Source: Hypomesus transpacificus
Taxonomy: Eukaryota; Chordata; Actinopteri; Osmeriformes; Osmeridae
NCBI RefSeq assembly: GCF_021917145.1
Contig: NW_025813728.1
Span: 294,178 to 358,177, forward strand
Length of the DNA stretch: 64,000 nt
Direction: 5' to 3'
The notes below the pieces were generated by a model. That model made no database searches. It saw only the letters and a list, made by a program, of their open reading frames with translations, and was not told where the DNA came from. Below, piece after piece: positions 60,985 to 64,000 of the stretch; the stretch's first letter is position 1; every line of letters begins with the position of its first letter. Made by a program: the position numbers and the translations under genes.

Positions 60985-62048
60985 CTAGTCAGCACTGAGG
61001 AGGAAGCCACTGAAAGTGGTATGACCAAAGTCATCCCCCCAAACGTGAGTTTGAGAGCGCATGATCACATAGACCGGGTCCCCCTCGTTCAGCTCCAGGG
61101 TCACTGCGTTGCCCCCGTTGTCGGCCTTATCCTCAGCTTTGTGATCCGACGTGGTGACGATTCGTTTTCCATTCTTGAGCAGTAATAACACTACTCCCTC
61201 TTCGCCTCCTGCATGATAGAAGTAGCAGAAATAGTACACCCCTTTCATTGGGGCGGTAAAGACTCCTGTGGAGAGAGAGAGAGTTTTTTGTGGTAATCTG
61301 TACAGTCCATTTAAAAGGTTAAATATGAGGTTGTCTCGATCTGAAACCCTTCTGCTGTTCCTACTAGTCTAAAACTGATTTCTTTCAAAGCTGGTTCGTA
61401 AATTGTTCAGTTTTTTCCTACTATTTTGTTTACTTAGGGAAAAAGTGAACAATTGTGTAGATATAATTAGATCAAATGTACCTGTATTTGAATTGTAGGC
61501 ATTGCCAATGTTAGTGATGACGGTTTTGTAAATCATTGTGGTGTCAACATTGAAAGGACCAATTGTTCCAGTTCCTCCTGCTGCAGCAGAGAAGATGACC
61601 TGTGTTCTCTCTGTGTAAAACAAAACCACATCATTACATTTACATATTTAGCAGACACTCTTATCCAGAGCGACTTACATTAAGTACAGGGACAGTCTCC
61701 CCTGAGGCAAGTAGGGTGAAGTGCCTAGCCCAAGGACACAACGTCATTTGGCGCAGCCAAGAATCGAACCGGCAACCTTCTGATTAATAGCCAGAGTCCC
61801 TAACCGCTCAGCCATCTGACTCCCCGTCATCATTACAATCATTACAATTAGCTTGTGTTGTCGAGAAACAATAACGTTTCCTTGAAATTATCCCTTTTAC
61901 CTTTCTTTCGGAGATGATCAACTTGGCTTTCTAGAAGTTTCAGCCTGTCTTCCAAGGTTGAGGAGGGAAGCTGTGTCGACTCTTGGTCTTCCTGAGCAGC
62001 AGACAGACCACAGAACAGCAACACCAGCAAACAGGACAAGTTCTTCAT
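60985..62048 (-). CDS. Secreted C1q-domain protein, copy 3 (185 aa)
   Basis: Exons on -: 62048-61901, 61610-61482 and 61265-60985, offset 26387 from copy 1. The encoded protein shows no difference from copies 1 and 2; a synonymous change is visible in exon 3 (a T/C difference near 61180). TATA box, poly-A signal and intronic SINE are retained. Confidence 0.9.
61635..61823 (-). mobile_element. SINE copy in C1q intron 1 (unit 3)
   Basis: Orthologous to 35248-35436, with one base change in the GACTTACATTAAG motif. Confidence 0.8.
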
Positions 62049-62049
62049 C

Positions 62050-64000
62050 TTCAGCACGATTCTGTTGGCTATCAAACACCTTCAATGGTTCCCCGAGAAG
62101 AAGTCTCTCATTTTATAAAGCAACTGGCAGTTTTTTTTTGTAAATTTCTGGGATTTAGTCCAGGCATATAACTTATTGACAGAGCAGCATACATTCTCTA
62201 CCAGTGTTTCTGTCATTTACGGGAAATACCTAGCAAAAACATGTGTTAACCCTGAACATACAGATCACCGTCTGCAACCAGAGTTGATTGACCGAGTGTC
62301 TACACTTCAGGTTAAAGACATTTTTCTGTCCAATAAATCAACTGATGAACAGCAATAGTTGAAGTTAATATCCACTAACTAGACATGGGACCCAATAAAC
62401 AATAAAACATTGATTGTTCTATACCACATGAAAATAAGTAACAGCAATAGATTTATTCAGTAATAATTATTGAAACATTACTTGGCACTGGGCATTCAAA
62501 CATTGACAGAGCAGCATACTGTCTGGTTATGCCAGTTTAGCAGTCATTTCCCTCAAATGCTTGGCACAAATCATGTTGATCCTGAACTGACTGGTAAGAC
62601 AATGAATCAACACAGCGTGTCCACACTGCAGGTTCATGTGGTCATTTATGCGATAAATGAACTGACAAAGAGAAGTTAATACCCACTTGCTAGACATGGC
62701 TAAACCCAATCAACAATAAAATATAGCTTGTTCTATACCACAAGAAGAAAAGTAATAATAGTGGATATAAAAACTGAAAACAAACAAACACAAAACAAAA
62801 GACTACACTAATATTGTTTTCTTGCAAAACAATTACAATACTTAATAATAATAACTACTGATATAATTCATTACATTAGTCATCAGTAGGCTATAATATT
62901 GAAAACCATTTAAAAATAGCAGTTGATCGAGGCTTTGGCTGTGCTCCAGATGTGGAAACTGTTCTGCCTGAAGTGCAACACAGCAGGGGTTTGAAAGTTG
63001 TATCGGTTAATTAGCACTAGAGGGCAGTAATGTACATCACTGACCAGTGACCATCCTGTGTGCTTGTACATGATGATGGCTCGTTATGCTCATATCAGTT
63101 ACAATGGGAAGTTCTGAAATTGTTCTTGCCCAGTGCCAAGTAATGTTTTAATAAATATTGTTGATCCTGAACTCTATTGACTGGTAAGACAATCAACACA
63201 GTGTATCCACACTGCAGGTTTTAGTGGTAATTTATGCGATAAATGAACTGACAAAGAGAAGTTACGGTAATATCCACTGAATACAGGAGAGTATAAACCA
63301 TAAGCTATTAAAGTGGTTAACTTGTGTACAGTAAATGCATTGTTTGCTGGTTTATTTTGCTACTTCTCAGTACACCACATTAAGTACACCCCTAAGTACT
63401 GTAAGACTTTGAATACTTAAAGTGCAAATCAACACCTCACCACTCTAGTGGGTTTGTTTCTGTTAAAATTTAAAACCGTATAAGAGGGTAAAAACATACC
63501 AGGCAAACATTGGTATGATGTAATAAAATTGCTATTTCGTGCATTAAATTAATAGTGTGTATATGATCAGGGATTAATAATAATCAATTGTATTGGTGTC
63601 ACCGAGTGGCCCCCAAATCATTTCTGCTTCAGGCCCCATAAAGGGTTAGAGCCGGCCCTGGCTTCAGCCATGTCCCGAAAAAGACACGGAAACACAAATT
63701 GTCCCAACCAAAAACTGCAGAGTGAAACATAACGTTGATAGTACATAAAGCTCAAAAAACTGTGTTTGCACTTAAATTAATGCCATTTTCTTTTATTTGG
63801 CTTCAACTTTTGATGTCTTTACCCACGCTGAAATCCAACCTACTCCCTTGGGTCTCATTGGCAATCATTAATTGTTGTGATCTTTCCACAGAAGTGTCCT
63901 TGGCTCGTTGGCAAACACGACACATGCTGGGACACCATGAGATACCTGCCCTTTAACTCTTTGTAGGCAGTGGCATGACCATTTAAAGCCCTGGCAACAG
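62050..64000. other. Unit 3 C1q upstream spacer
   Basis: Matches 50740-52690, with one copy of the 48-bp repeat. No gene seen before the window end. Confidence 0.6.

Larger units (their letters stand above)
60797..64000. repeat. Tandem unit 3, partial
   Basis: Continues the same unit: C1q copy 3 and its upstream spacer, up to the position equivalent to about 52690 in unit 2, where the window ends. At least one more nuclease pair is expected beyond the window. Confidence 0.88.

Overview
The window is animal, almost certainly teleost fish, DNA. It has short spliced exons with GT..AG introns, AATAAA poly-A signals and long CA/GA/CT microsatellites. It also has several copies of a fish-type SINE with a tRNA-like head, many small hAT-like DNA elements with 8-bp target duplications, and gene families that expand in fish. 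No tool was run: exons were placed by eye from open frames, splice consensus, summed exon lengths and comparison between paralogues.

Layout. About 1-6420 holds no recognisable gene: a possible 3' end of an upstream gene, simple repeats and a 23-bp minisatellite. From 6.4 to 34.0 kb there is a head-to-tail array of six TRIM genes on the + strand (called A-F here), of the TRIM39/bloodthirsty-like type: RING, two B-boxes, coiled coil, PRY-SPRY, with characteristic 96, 234, about 148 and 27 nt middle exons. A (6424-8809) is a pseudogene. B (10124-16723), C (18734-22666) and F (31058-34025) give uninterrupted spliced frames of 581, 665 and 549 codons. D (23760-26729) is intact apart from one extra T near its start. 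E (28058-29545) is a 292-codon gene without PRY-SPRY.

From 34.4 kb to the window end there is a tandem amplification of about 11.3 kb units, nearly identical between copies. Each complete unit carries a secreted C1q-domain gene (- strand, 3 exons, 185 aa), two DNA/RNA non-specific endonuclease genes of ENDOD1-like type (+ strand, 2 exons, 270 and 272 aa), an antisense PRY fragment, small hAT elements and a RING-stub pseudogene related to TRIM F. Unit 1 (34410-49486) also contains a 1.43-kb hAT element and a 2.15-kb foldback-like element, both with 8-bp duplications and clean empty sites in unit 2. Unit 2 is 49487-60796; unit 3 runs off the window.

The genes do not form an operon. Together they look like an innate-immunity cluster: intracellular TRIM ubiquitin ligases (TRIM F with a good ISRE match and TATA box upstream) beside secreted C1q-like recognition proteins and secreted nucleases. 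Standout observations are a five-fold 30-bp repeat that reiterates the TATA box of the second nuclease gene, a TRIM D intron built from reiterated copies of its own splice donor, a TRIM C coding segment occupying the position of an intron in TRIM F, and the recent C1q/nuclease cassette amplification.
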